A stretch of 64,000 bases of DNA, taken from Flavobacterium muglaense. Its GTDB lineage: Bacteria > Bacteroidota > Bacteroidia > Flavobacteriales > Flavobacteriaceae. Of the stretch, positions 28,599 to 38,141 are shown one piece after another (within the stretch, counting starts at the first letter, position 1; each line of letters opens with the position of its first letter). The stretch spans positions 32,393 through 96,392 of the forward strand of contig NZ_JACRUK010000010.1 in NCBI RefSeq assembly GCF_014305155.1, given 5' to 3'. The position numbers were made by a program, and so were the translations under genes. The notes under the pieces were generated by a model. The model was not told the origin of the DNA. It did no database searches and worked only from the letters and a program-made list of their open reading frames with translations.

Positions 28599-29022
28599 TG
28601 AAAAATCTAAAAAACCGAATAGTTTTATTTTTAATAGCATTGACTATTGCACCTTGCTACAAGGATAATGACTCTAATTAGTAGATAGTTAATACGGGTA
28701 AAACTTTTTTAACCATACAAGGTGATATGACTGATGCAGAAGCTGCAACTCTAATAAAAAGTGATCTTGGCCCAAATACACAATATGTTACTGTGCAAAA
28801 CACTACCAAAATTACAGTTTTGGATCTAAGCAAAGCTTCTAATTTAATTAAATATCGAATCTAAAAACGATTCAAGTTATAATCAAAAAATAATTATTCA
28901 CTAATTAAAATCTTGGAAGCAACAACAAGGTTAAGTCAAAATTATTTTCGATTTATAAAAATGGAGGCAGCAATTTGCAGTTGAATGTCAACTTTAAGAA
29001 ATATGATTTGGATGATTTTTAG
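28599..29022 (+). pseudogene. Decayed lipoprotein gene
   Basis: An ATG at 28599 begins a lipoprotein-like signal (MKNLKNRIVLFLIALTIAPC) and reads 27 codons to a double stop (TAGTAG, 28678-28683). The same frame then continues without interruption to 28863, encoding IVNTGKTFLTIQGDMTDAEAATLIKSDLG and then TKITVLDLSKASNLIKY, which looks like a leucine-rich repeat strand. A further shifted fragment around 28935-29022 reads SKLFSIYKNGGSNLQLNVNF. The whole looks like one surface-lipoprotein gene broken by stop codons and frameshifts. An alternative is two unrelated short peptides. Confidence 0.55.
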
Positions 29023-29068
29023 AAAACGGAGGTGAAGGAAATCATTAATTATTAAAAAAAATAAAAAA

Positions 29069-29111
29069 CAGGGGGAACAAATTTAAAACAGAATTGATAT
29101 AACTATATACT
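29069..29111 (+). promoter_or_regulatory. ECF-type promoter module, same as the array at 49281-49784
   Basis: Reads CAGGGGGAACAAATTTAAAA, then five bases, then TTGATATA at 29094-29101. Over the first 33 positions it matches copy 4 of the 49 kb array at 27. The distance from TTGATATA to the ATG at 29138 is 36 bases, exactly as at ompA. There is no TAnnTTTG box. I infer recognition by an alternative sigma factor, probably the ECF factor encoded at 49841. Confidence 0.6.
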
Positions 29112-29137
29112 ATTAAGAAAAATTAATAACTGAACTC

Positions 29138-29803
29138 ATGAAAAATTATTTAAAAAAAATTAGTGCAATTTTTATCTTAGGAATTACAATTGTAGGATGT
29201 GACCTTAATAATCCTGGAGCAACTGTTCCTCTTTTTACAAACACCAATACTAGTTATCAGCAATTAAAAAACAATTTAACAGCTTCTACTGGAGGCTATG
29301 AGACTACTACAAATGATTTTGAGGAGCAATCGTATACTTTTAAAATGGCTACAAACGGAACAATTTATAGTTTTGGGTATTCCAGCCAGACTGCTGTAGC
29401 CAATAAAAATTATAAAATTGAATTATTAGATGCAAGTGCAACAGTACTCGCTTCGGCAATAACCACATTTTTACCTAATGGTAGTTACTATACCTTACCA
29501 ACTCCTGTATTCATTTTAGCAAATACACCATACACTTTAAGACGTACATTTTATTTAACCGATGCTACTTTATTGAATCCCGTACCATCCTTTGGTGATC
29601 CGCATAATTTTATGGATATAATAGGACCTGGTTTAAGAAATAGTGTTCCTGGTAGCTCCTTAAATCTTCCTATAACGGTTGGAAATATGACCATTACAGG
29701 TACTTTATCTCAACAGGTATCGACTGCGGCTTTGCTAGGAGGTTCGTACATTCAAACAAATAAATTTATCCCTGCGATAGATTTTGCATTTACACCTCTA
29801 TAA
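29138..29803 (+). CDS. Predicted lipoprotein, 221 aa
   Basis: Signal peptide with lipobox IVGC and lipidation cysteine Cys21. The mature part is a beta-rich domain (FEEQSYTFKMATNGTIYSFGYSSQTAVANKNYKIELLDAS, then TPVFILANTPYTLRRTFYL) resembling DUF4082-type jelly-roll modules of cell-surface proteins, a weak match from pattern only. It lies directly behind the ECF-like promoter module and 165 bases ahead of the TANFOR/PKD cluster. No terminator was seen in that gap, so it could head that operon. Function unknown. Confidence 0.8.
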   Translation: MKNYLKKISAIFILGITIVGCDLNNPGATVPLFTNTNTSYQQLKNNLTASTGGYETTTNDFEEQSYTFKMATNGTIYSFGYSSQTAVANKNYKIELLDASATVLASAITTFLPNGSYYTLPTPVFILANTPYTLRRTFYLTDATLLNPVPSFGDPHNFMDIIGPGLRNSVPGSSLNLPITVGNMTITGTLSQQVSTAALLGGSYIQTNKFIPAIDFAFTPL

Positions 29804-29968
29804 CCAAATCAAAGGTAATAAAACAGGTCTTAGGCGATATAGTATTGATAGTCAAAAACAAGGCAGTATTTTTTTTGAAAAGAGTCGCATTTACTTGTAT
29901 TCGTAAAAAAAAACTAAGTTAACAACAAACTCATTATGCTGGTATTATTGAAAAAACATTAGATTATT

Positions 29969-31975
29969 ATGAAAAATTATATTCTTCTCGTTATTAGTTT
30001 TTATTGTCTTTGTTTGCGAGCTCAAACACCAAGTATAACAATAAATTTACCACCAAATCCGAATCCGGATACATCACAGTGGGGGTCTGGAAGTTCGATT
30101 TTCAACATACTGGTTGCTGGAAACAATATGAATTTGCTGTTTGATAGCACTGTTTTAGTAAATATTAAAAGTAACGGAGTTGTACGATGTGGTGGGACTT
30201 CATCATCATCAGCGCAATCAAGTAACATATCAACAATATCACCAAAATCTTGGATTGGAACTTCGGCACAAGCTTTATTGGGTCAAGATTGCATTTTAAC
30301 TCCAGGCAGTTATGAAATTTGCATTCAATTTTATAGTGGCCGAAATGGAGTTACATCGGATAAAAATTTACTTGAAAAATGCATGCCTTTTACAATTCTA
30401 AATAAGGAACAAGAAGTTTGTTCTCCTCCCATAAATGTGAATCCTGCAACTAATAAAATTTTCGTAGAAAAAGATTTACTCTCCTTAATAACTTTTAATT
30501 GGTCACCTATCATCTCCTCTTATAGAGGTATTGTTACTTATCGAATATTTGTTTGGGAAATAGAGGAGGGCGAAACCTATTCGCAAGCAATTTACAGCAA
30601 CCTGCCAATCATTCAAGAAGACGTAAAAGGACAACCTAAATATATTGCAAAATCGGGTATTATCGAAAAAAGAAATGCCAAATACGTCTGGCGCGTTATT
30701 GCATTAGACTCAGACGGGGATCCTATTTGCAAAAAGACACAAAGTGAACCCACCGTTTTTGAGGTTAAAATACCTGAAAAACAAAATAATCTCAACACGC
30801 CTTGCGGAAATGGTGATTTCGAATCAAGTATAATTGATCCAACAGAATGGTCGGGTGGTTATACCCAACTGTCAGGAGGAAATAATTATACCTTTAGTCC
30901 TCCATTTAATTCAATTATAAAACCAGCAAATGGAAACCCGATTGATGCAACAATAAATACTGGTTGCGGAAGTCAAGCTGCAGAAAACCACCAAGTAATT
31001 GTTTCAGCAGGATTTGATGGTAATATTCCAACTTTAAATAGAGTTCCACCTTCTATAATTCCGAATAAATATGCATTGCGACTAGGTAATAATTGTCCAG
31101 GATGTGGCACCGAAAGAATGCAGAAAAAGTTTGTAGTACCTGCTGGAACAACAGACTATAAATTTATGTATGCCCTCGTTTTTGAAGCTCCACACACATT
31201 AACAGACAATCCTTCCTTATGGGTACGCGTTTATGATTCAACTAATACACTAATTACAGGAATAGTGTACTTGGACCCGTTTTCGAGTTTACCAATGGAT
31301 AGAGCAATATCTGACTTAACAAATCCATATTGGAAAACATATAATGGCTTTTTATATCGGGATTGGGCTTGCGCTAGAATAGATTTAAGTAAGCTTGTTG
31401 GTCAGACCATAACTGTTGAAATACTTACAAACGACTGCGCTCATTGTGGACATTGGGGATATGGTTATTTTGATAACTTTTGCGTAGGCTGTGATAATAA
31501 TCCTCCTAACAAAGAATGTTGCACCGAAAAAATTGAAGCAGTCAAAAACACCGTCAATGTAAGTACTTTGAATATAATGACATTGACCCAAGATTTTTCT
31601 ATAAGCCCTAAAAACATCAAAAAAGTAACTGCCGAAATTATTTCTTTTGAAGAAGATCTAGTAACAACTTCTTGCATGAAATGTGTTACTAAAGAAAATT
31701 GGGTGGGTAACTTTATAGGCACCAATACCGAATCATGGAACTCTGGAACACCAATGAACGGGTCACCCGTAAACAGTGATGGTTATTATCCTGCTAAAAT
31801 GGTCGAGTGGAATTGCAATAAACAGGGCAGTTTAAGTCTTGTTTTTAAAATTGCAGTTCCAGGTTCAGAAACAGGTTGTACTAGAAAAGGTAAAGTAGGG
31901 ATTCGATACACTTTTACAGATATTGATTGTGTTTCCTGCGAAAAAATTATCTACTACAATTACACTTCAAAATAA
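29969..31975 (+). CDS. Secreted TANFOR-like multidomain protein, 668 aa
   Basis: Signal peptide MKNYILLVISFYCLCLRAQ. Residues about 20-135 form a beta domain ending GSYEICIQFYSG...KCMPFTIL. Residues about 150-265 form a fibronectin-like module (ITFNWSPIISSYRGIVTYRIFVWEI, NLPIIQEDV) that resembles the protein at 39892. Residues about 275-515 look like a Cys-rich, jelly-roll carbohydrate-binding-type domain (HCGHWGYGYFDNFCVGC). The C-terminal part has CTRKGKVGIRYTFTDIDC. No type IX sorting domain is visible. It is seven bases from the next gene, so they share a transcript. Probably a surface or matrix protein. Confidence 0.8.
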   Translation: MKNYILLVISFYCLCLRAQTPSITINLPPNPNPDTSQWGSGSSIFNILVAGNNMNLLFDSTVLVNIKSNGVVRCGGTSSSSAQSSNISTISPKSWIGTSAQALLGQDCILTPGSYEICIQFYSGRNGVTSDKNLLEKCMPFTILNKEQEVCSPPINVNPATNKIFVEKDLLSLITFNWSPIISSYRGIVTYRIFVWEIEEGETYSQAIYSNLPIIQEDVKGQPKYIAKSGIIEKRNAKYVWRVIALDSDGDPICKKTQSEPTVFEVKIPEKQNNLNTPCGNGDFESSIIDPTEWSGGYTQLSGGNNYTFSPPFNSIIKPANGNPIDATINTGCGSQAAENHQVIVSAGFDGNIPTLNRVPPSIIPNKYALRLGNNCPGCGTERMQKKFVVPAGTTDYKFMYALVFEAPHTLTDNPSLWVRVYDSTNTLITGIVYLDPFSSLPMDRAISDLTNPYWKTYNGFLYRDWACARIDLSKLVGQTITVEILTNDCAHCGHWGYGYFDNFCVGCDNNPPNKECCTEKIEAVKNTVNVSTLNIMTLTQDFSISPKNIKKVTAEIISFEEDLVTTSCMKCVTKENWVGNFIGTNTESWNSGTPMNGSPVNSDGYYPAKMVEWNCNKQGSLSLVFKIAVPGSETGCTRKGKVGIRYTFTDIDCVSCEKIIYYNYTSK

Positions 31976-31981
31976 TAAGCA

Positions 31982-34900
31982 ATGAAAAAGATACTATATA
32001 TACTCGCGTTTTTTATTTTAATAGTAAGTAGTTTAACGGCACAAAAAGTGTGTTGCCCAGAATTTGGCATGGTTTCTTCAATGGGGCAGTGTTATTATAT
32101 TCCTGCACATCCAACTGGAGGTTCAGGAACAGGTGATATAAAACCGGAGTATTGCCAAAGTAAATATACTGGATGTAAACACTCAAAAGAAACTTTTGCT
32201 GTTTTCCCTCAAAAAGTAGGCTACACCTACACTTGGACAGTAACTGGCGGAACGATTACTTCTGGCTCTGGAAATTCTAAAGATATTACATGGGGAAAGG
32301 GTAGCTTAGGAACTGTTACAGTAGTAATTTCAAATCCTAGTGGTACATGTAAACAAACTATTACTGAAAAAGTATGTTTGATAGATGCTCCAACTGCCGG
32401 TTTTTCATTTACACCAAATAGCTCAGTTTGTGCCAATCAATTGGTTCAATTTAACGATGCATCAACTGGTGCAAAGACTTGGAATTGGGATTTTGGAGAC
32501 GGAACAACATCAACTCAAGTAAATCCTTCCCACAGTTATACAACTCCTGGAACGTATACGATCACATTAACAGTTTCAAATGCTGTAGAATCACAAAATA
32601 CAGGAATAGATAGGCCTTGCAGTTGTAGCGACACCATGACAAAAACCATAACAGTTGGTGCAATAGGAATTGAAATTATTCCGGGCTGTAAGCAAATGTT
32701 ATGCAAAGGCGACAAAGCCTCCTATTCCACAGCATCACCGTGTAACAATTACAATTGGAGCGTAACTGGCGGTCATATTGACGGTTCTTCAACTAGTGAA
32801 GCCGTAAATGTAATTTGGGATGGTAGTTATCCTGCTACTGTTACTATGACTGGAATTTGCCTAGGAAAATGTGGTAACTCGGGCACTTTGAGTGTTCCTG
32901 TTTTGTACCCAACTATGCCTATATCAGGCAGTACAGTAGTTTGTCCTTCGGATTTTTCGTCCTATAGCTTAGCTAGTATGCCGGGCACAAATTACACTTG
33001 GACAATCTCGGGCGGTGGCACTATAGCTGGAGATAATGCCGACACTAGTGTTATAAATGTCAATTGGGGAACCATGCTTGGAGATTACACTATTACTTGT
33101 AATTATGCCAATGCGATGACAAAATGTAGTGGAACAGCAACTATTAAAGTGAAAATTTTACCTCCTTTTAAAATTACAGGTAGTGCAAATGGTTGTCTTA
33201 ATAGTTCTTTTTCTTATTCTGCTAACAGCCCAGCAAATTGGACAATAACGCCTACTTCGGGAACTTCATCTTCAACTTTTTCAAATGTTAGTAGTATTTC
33301 TGGAACATGGACAGCAATTGGGAGCTTTACTATCAATGCTATTCCAGTAACCCCAGCTAACTTTTGTAGCTATCCAGATTCAATGGTAGTTACTGTTTTG
33401 CCAACACCCATTCTTGGACCAATCACTGGACCAATACTGATTTGTCCCGGAAAACCATATACGTACAATGTGACTTCAAACAGACCGGGAGGCACTTTTA
33501 ACTGGACAGTTACGGGTGGATCCTATACTTCGTCAGGAGGCAATAATAGTTCAATAACTGTAACATGGAATGCGACAGGTCCTTATTCATTAGCAGTAAA
33601 CCAAACTATTGCATCATGTAGTGCGCCAAACAATCAAACTCTTAATGTAAACGCCTATGCAATACCAGTAATTACGGGCAGTGTTACCTCATGTATGGAC
33701 AATGAGTTGATTTACAACACCTCAACAATAGCTGCTCCGGGAGATTATTCTTGGAGTTTAAGCAACGCTTTAGGGACAATTATATCTGGACAAGGGACAA
33801 ATACAATACACGTTATGTGGCATGGCTCATTGACTCCGCCTAATACTTGTATTGTAAAACTGCTTACTTGTGGGGGACCCGCTCAAATCACTGTAACAAT
33901 AAATGCAGCGCCTCCTGTGGTAATCACAAAAACAGGTGCTTTGTGTTCTACATCAGGAATTACACTGTCGTCATCTATTACTGGAACGTCTTATGTTTGG
34001 CAATTGGATAATATTGTACAGCCGACTCTCACTACTCAAAACGTTGTTATTACTTCTCCTGGAACTTATACCGTTTCTGTAAAAGGAACAAATGGTTGCA
34101 TTTCGAAAGGGTCAATTGTAATTCCCAAAGAAAATACTGGTTTTACTGCTAATATTGCTGCAACAAACAAAACCTATTGGCTTTGCACAGAAACCATTAG
34201 TACAAATTTAGTTGCTACACCTATGCCAGCGGGAACTTATTGCTACAAATGGTTTCAAAGCTCTGCTTTGATTGGAGTTGGAAGCCCTGTTGGAACTGCG
34301 TCCAATTACACCGCAACGTCTACAGGATACTTTTGGTGCGAAGTAAGTATTTGCGGGACAAGCTGCAAAGTAAATACCAACAGGGTTTTAATAGAAAAAG
34401 AAAACTGTGTACCAGGGGGTGGAAATTGTAACTCAAATTATAATCCAGATTTTACAATAAATACTGCTTGCAATCCATATTCATTTTCTACAACCAATGT
34501 TCCATATAGTGGCGGTTCTGCTTACTGGTATTTTGGCGACGGCACCAATGACTCAGGAGCCAACGTTACACACACCTACACAGGAATTGGAACTTATTCT
34601 GTTTGCGCTAGTTTTGGTAATAGCACCTATTGCCGAAAAGATATTTGCAAAACGGTAACCGTTAATCTAGCTGCAAATTTTACTGCCTCCGTAAATTGTG
34701 ATAAAGTTACGTTTACCAATTTATGCCAAGTACAAGCACCAAGCACAATTGTATCTTATAATTGGTCATTCCCAGGTGGAAGTCCTGCAACAAGTTCTGC
34801 CGCAAATCCAGGAGTGATTACTTATTCAACTGGCGGCATTCATACAGCAACATTAACCGTGTCTGACGGACATTGTCCTGTAACTTTTTCGGACACTTAT

Positions 34901-37900
34901 ACAACAACTGCTATCCCAGCATCAATGAACATTCCAACTACGATATGTGCCAATACAGTTGTGCCGTTTAAAGCTGATGGAAGCAATCCAGATACAACTT
35001 ATCAATGGAATTTTGGGGACGGATTCATTTCGAATTTACAAAATACAGGCCACACCTATATTTTTACAACTCCTCCAGCCTCATTTCCTGTCTCCAAAAT
35101 AGTAACATTAACCGTTACAAATAAAAACGGCTGTAGTACTGTATTAACTCAAAATATTAATATTTATGATGCAATAACAGCATCTATTATTGGTGGGGAT
35201 AAAAAATTGTGTCCCAATGGTATTGTTAGTTTAAGCGTGACCCCTAGCTTTACAATTTATCAATGGTATAAAGACGGTATTGCTATATCTGGCGCTACTG
35301 CTGCAACCTATAATGCCAGCCAAGAAGGGATTTATTATGTACAAGTTGGTAACGGAACTGGCGGAGGTTGTACTGCAGATTCTAATAAATCGACAGTAAG
35401 TTTCTATCCTTTGCCAATCGCAAAAATAATTGCTAGTAAAACGCAATGTTCTGATAATTATCCAATTCAAATTCAAAACTCGACCTCAGAAACTGGTGCA
35501 ACTTATGCTTGGACTGTTACAGGGCCATCACCGCTAACATTAGGAAATACTGCAAATCCAACTGCCACAACTACTGTTCCTGGCGAGTACAACTTTGAAT
35601 TAACGGTAACTAGCAAAGAGGGCTGTATTGCAAAAGATGCTATTTGTATCACACTTGTAAAAAGTCCAACGTTAACAATTACTGCTCCTACAGGACCATT
35701 GTGTGAAGGTAAAAAATACACTTTTACAGCAATCGGAACGCCTAATACAAATCCGAGTGATTATACCATACAATGGAGTAACGGAGTAATTGGCAACACA
35801 ATGACAACAGGAGTTGCAGGGAGTTATAGCGCAACAATAGTCAATTCTGCTGGATGTACAGCTTCTGCTTTTGGAGGCACTATCAAAAGACTACCCGATG
35901 TAAGTTTATTTCCAAAAGGCTGTCAAACTTTGTGCTGGACAGAAACAATTAATTTCCCTTTACTAAAACCAGCGACAGGAACATACACGGTAACTTGGTA
36001 CGATGACGATGGTACGGCTGTCGCCAATGTAGGAAGCGGATTGAGCTTGCCTTTATCAACATTGCAACCTGGCATTCATCATTTACATGCCACGGTTTCA
36101 GTCGCTGGTGGTTGCGAAGTTACAACTGGTATTTTAGATTTGAATATAAAAGATTGTACCCTTTTGCCTGAATGTGATAATTGCAAAGACTTGCTGTCAA
36201 CAACTAAAGTGGAATCTGAAAACAATATAACTAGTACTGCTATCGCCCAAATAACTGATGAATCAATTACATTCACAATTTTAAAACCTGTAAAAGAAGT
36301 ACGAATTAGCCTTGCCGATATAAAATATTATTGGAAAGATCCTGCATGTGCTAATTGCAAAATACAAATGATAGAAAGAGGGTGCTTATTTGCAGCCATG
36401 GCAAATCAAGCCCTAGGAACTTTAGTTGCCGATGTTACTACGTCTTCAAATGTAGTTACGAGTGCTACTGCAAACAAATGCCCAGATGAATTAATTTGGA
36501 ATGGTGGTACAGTGCTTCAACCAGGAACATATACCATTCCATTACAGCTTTCATTACCAAAACCTACAGCCAAAAACTGTGTTCTGGTTCTCGAAAAAGC
36601 CTGTTTCCATCTTAGTTTAATTGATGAAGATTGTAAAAAATGCGAAACTATTTTTTGTAAAAAAGACACTGATGTCAATCCAAAAGATTGTGCTTGCAAT
36701 GCTGGAAATAATTGGTCCAATTTGTTTTTAACTCCAAGTAAATCTGGAATTGCAAAACCACGCACACAGATTATTTGCGGTGACACTATGACCGATATCC
36801 AGAGTGATTTTGCCTACAACTTATCAGGAGTATATAATTGCAAAGGCAATTGTGCCTCTACTAAAAATGAGATAACAGTGTACAACCAAGTAAATGATAT
36901 TATCTATACTCATGTTGCTACAGCTTTATATGAAACAATTGTATTTCCTTCTAAAGGCATGTATTCTGTAACGCTTACGGCAAATTGTGGGGGTATAAAA
37001 TGTAGTTGTTCTTTTAGAATCAATGTTAATTCAGATGGAGGTGGAACTGTCTCAAATGGAAACAGTGGAGGAAATGACGACAATCAAAACCCAAGTAATA
37101 CAACATCCTCCAACGACAAACCAATTGAAGATATTCTAAATCAAACATTGCCACCTGATTTTAATGGACAAATTCTAGTATCACAAAATGATAAAACACT
37201 TTTTGAAAAAAATTATAGCTTCAAAGACAATGTTACTAGCCACACTGCTTTTGATTTGGCTTCAATTACAAAGACATTCACAGCAATGGCCGTTTTAAAA
37301 TTAATGGAAGATGGGAAACTAAAAATAGAAGATCCAGTGGTTCAATATTTACCCCAATTTCCAATTCCAGAAATAACTCTAAAAATGTTATTGAGCCATA
37401 AAAGTGGGTTAGAAGATTATTTAAAATTCATTGATGAATCCGATTGGGACAAGAAAAAGAATCTCACCAATGCTGATTTACTTCAATTTATTGTAAAAAA
37501 CAAATCAAAAGTACTGATAAATACTCCAGGGGAAATATTTGATTATTCGAATACCAACTTTGCATTACTAGCATTAATTATCGAAAAAGTGTCAGGGGAA
37601 AGTTATAAAGAGTATTTAGGAAATACATTTTTCAAACCTTTACAAATGAGCGACACTTATTTGATGGGATTAGACAATTATGCTCTTGCAACAAAATCAT
37701 ATTATCGAAATGGAAAAATCTATTCACTACGTTATTTGGATTTAGTATATGGAGACAAAAATATTTACAGTACCGTTCAGGATTTAAAAAAATGGGACAA
37801 AGCCTTACGTGACGGCAAATTATTTAAAAAAACAACCTTGGATTTAGCCTATGCTCCAACAAGCACCTTAGTTCCTTATGCTAGTAATTACGGATTAGGA

Positions 37901-38113
37901 TGGAAAAAAATAGTAACAACAAGTGGCAAAGAAGTCTTATACCACACAGGTTGGTGGGCTGGAAATCGAAGCCTTTTGATACGACTACCCAAAGATTCTG
38001 TAATGATTGCTGTGGTAAGCAACAATAATTTTATCAACATAAGTGACATTAAAAAATTATGCGATTTGTTTGGGGATTACCAATTAACAAACAAAAAAAT
38101 TGACAATTTTTAA
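31982..38113 (+). CDS. Giant PKD/Ig-repeat secreted protein with C-terminal serine beta-lactamase-like domain
   Basis: 2043 aa. Signal peptide MKKILYILAFFILIVSSLTAQ. About 1,650 residues of Ig-like and PKD modules follow, with clear PKD cores near residues 138-200 (WNWDFGDGTTSTQVNPSHSY), 848 (YWYFGDGTND) and 1006 (YQWNFGDGF) and many Cys. A Ser/Asn/Gly-rich linker near 1685-1710 leads to a complete class C beta-lactamase/DD-peptidase-type domain: Ser1761-x-x-Lys1764 (DLASITKTF), Tyr1855-x-Asn (DYSNTN) and His1988-Thr-Gly (YHTGWW). The frame is continuous across the join, so this is a true fusion. Substrates could be peptidoglycan peptides, D-amino-acid esters or other esters. The protein has no sorting domain at its C-terminus. 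Confidence 0.88.
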   Translation: MKKILYILAFFILIVSSLTAQKVCCPEFGMVSSMGQCYYIPAHPTGGSGTGDIKPEYCQSKYTGCKHSKETFAVFPQKVGYTYTWTVTGGTITSGSGNSKDITWGKGSLGTVTVVISNPSGTCKQTITEKVCLIDAPTAGFSFTPNSSVCANQLVQFNDASTGAKTWNWDFGDGTTSTQVNPSHSYTTPGTYTITLTVSNAVESQNTGIDRPCSCSDTMTKTITVGAIGIEIIPGCKQMLCKGDKASYSTASPCNNYNWSVTGGHIDGSSTSEAVNVIWDGSYPATVTMTGICLGKCGNSGTLSVPVLYPTMPISGSTVVCPSDFSSYSLASMPGTNYTWTISGGGTIAGDNADTSVINVNWGTMLGDYTITCNYANAMTKCSGTATIKVKILPPFKITGSANGCLNSSFSYSANSPANWTITPTSGTSSSTFSNVSSISGTWTAIGSFTINAIPVTPANFCSYPDSMVVTVLPTPILGPITGPILICPGKPYTYNVTSNRPGGTFNWTVTGGSYTSSGGNNSSITVTWNATGPYSLAVNQTIASCSAPNNQTLNVNAYAIPVITGSVTSCMDNELIYNTSTIAAPGDYSWSLSNALGTIISGQGTNTIHVMWHGSLTPPNTCIVKLLTCGGPAQITVTINAAPPVVITKTGALCSTSGITLSSSITGTSYVWQLDNIVQPTLTTQNVVITSPGTYTVSVKGTNGCISKGSIVIPKENTGFTANIAATNKTYWLCTETISTNLVATPMPAGTYCYKWFQSSALIGVGSPVGTASNYTATSTGYFWCEVSICGTSCKVNTNRVLIEKENCVPGGGNCNSNYNPDFTINTACNPYSFSTTNVPYSGGSAYWYFGDGTNDSGANVTHTYTGIGTYSVCASFGNSTYCRKDICKTVTVNLAANFTASVNCDKVTFTNLCQVQAPSTIVSYNWSFPGGSPATSSAANPGVITYSTGGIHTATLTVSDGHCPVTFSDTYTTTAIPASMNIPTTICANTVVPFKADGSNPDTTYQWNFGDGFISNLQNTGHTYIFTTPPASFPVSKIVTLTVTNKNGCSTVLTQNINIYDAITASIIGGDKKLCPNGIVSLSVTPSFTIYQWYKDGIAISGATAATYNASQEGIYYVQVGNGTGGGCTADSNKSTVSFYPLPIAKIIASKTQCSDNYPIQIQNSTSETGATYAWTVTGPSPLTLGNTANPTATTTVPGEYNFELTVTSKEGCIAKDAICITLVKSPTLTITAPTGPLCEGKKYTFTAIGTPNTNPSDYTIQWSNGVIGNTMTTGVAGSYSATIVNSAGCTASAFGGTIKRLPDVSLFPKGCQTLCWTETINFPLLKPATGTYTVTWYDDDGTAVANVGSGLSLPLSTLQPGIHHLHATVSVAGGCEVTTGILDLNIKDCTLLPECDNCKDLLSTTKVESENNITSTAIAQITDESITFTILKPVKEVRISLADIKYYWKDPACANCKIQMIERGCLFAAMANQALGTLVADVTTSSNVVTSATANKCPDELIWNGGTVLQPGTYTIPLQLSLPKPTAKNCVLVLEKACFHLSLIDEDCKKCETIFCKKDTDVNPKDCACNAGNNWSNLFLTPSKSGIAKPRTQIICGDTMTDIQSDFAYNLSGVYNCKGNCASTKNEITVYNQVNDIIYTHVATALYETIVFPSKGMYSVTLTANCGGIKCSCSFRINVNSDGGGTVSNGNSGGNDDNQNPSNTTSSNDKPIEDILNQTLPPDFNGQILVSQNDKTLFEKNYSFKDNVTSHTAFDLASITKTFTAMAVLKLMEDGKLKIEDPVVQYLPQFPIPEITLKMLLSHKSGLEDYLKFIDESDWDKKKNLTNADLLQFIVKNKSKVLINTPGEIFDYSNTNFALLALIIEKVSGESYKEYLGNTFFKPLQMSDTYLMGLDNYALATKSYYRNGKIYSLRYLDLVYGDKNIYSTVQDLKKWDKALRDGKLFKKTTLDLAYAPTSTLVPYASNYGLGWKKIVTTSGKEVLYHTGWWAGNRSLLIRLPKDSVMIAVVSNNNFINISDIKKLCDLFGDYQLTNKKIDNF

Positions 38114-38141
38114 AACTGAAAACTAATTTAAAACCAACAAA

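Noticed and set aside
31982..38113. Type IX secretion sorting domain at the C-terminus of the giant PKD protein
   Set aside because: The last 340 residues are the beta-lactamase-like domain, with no sorting-domain pattern after it.
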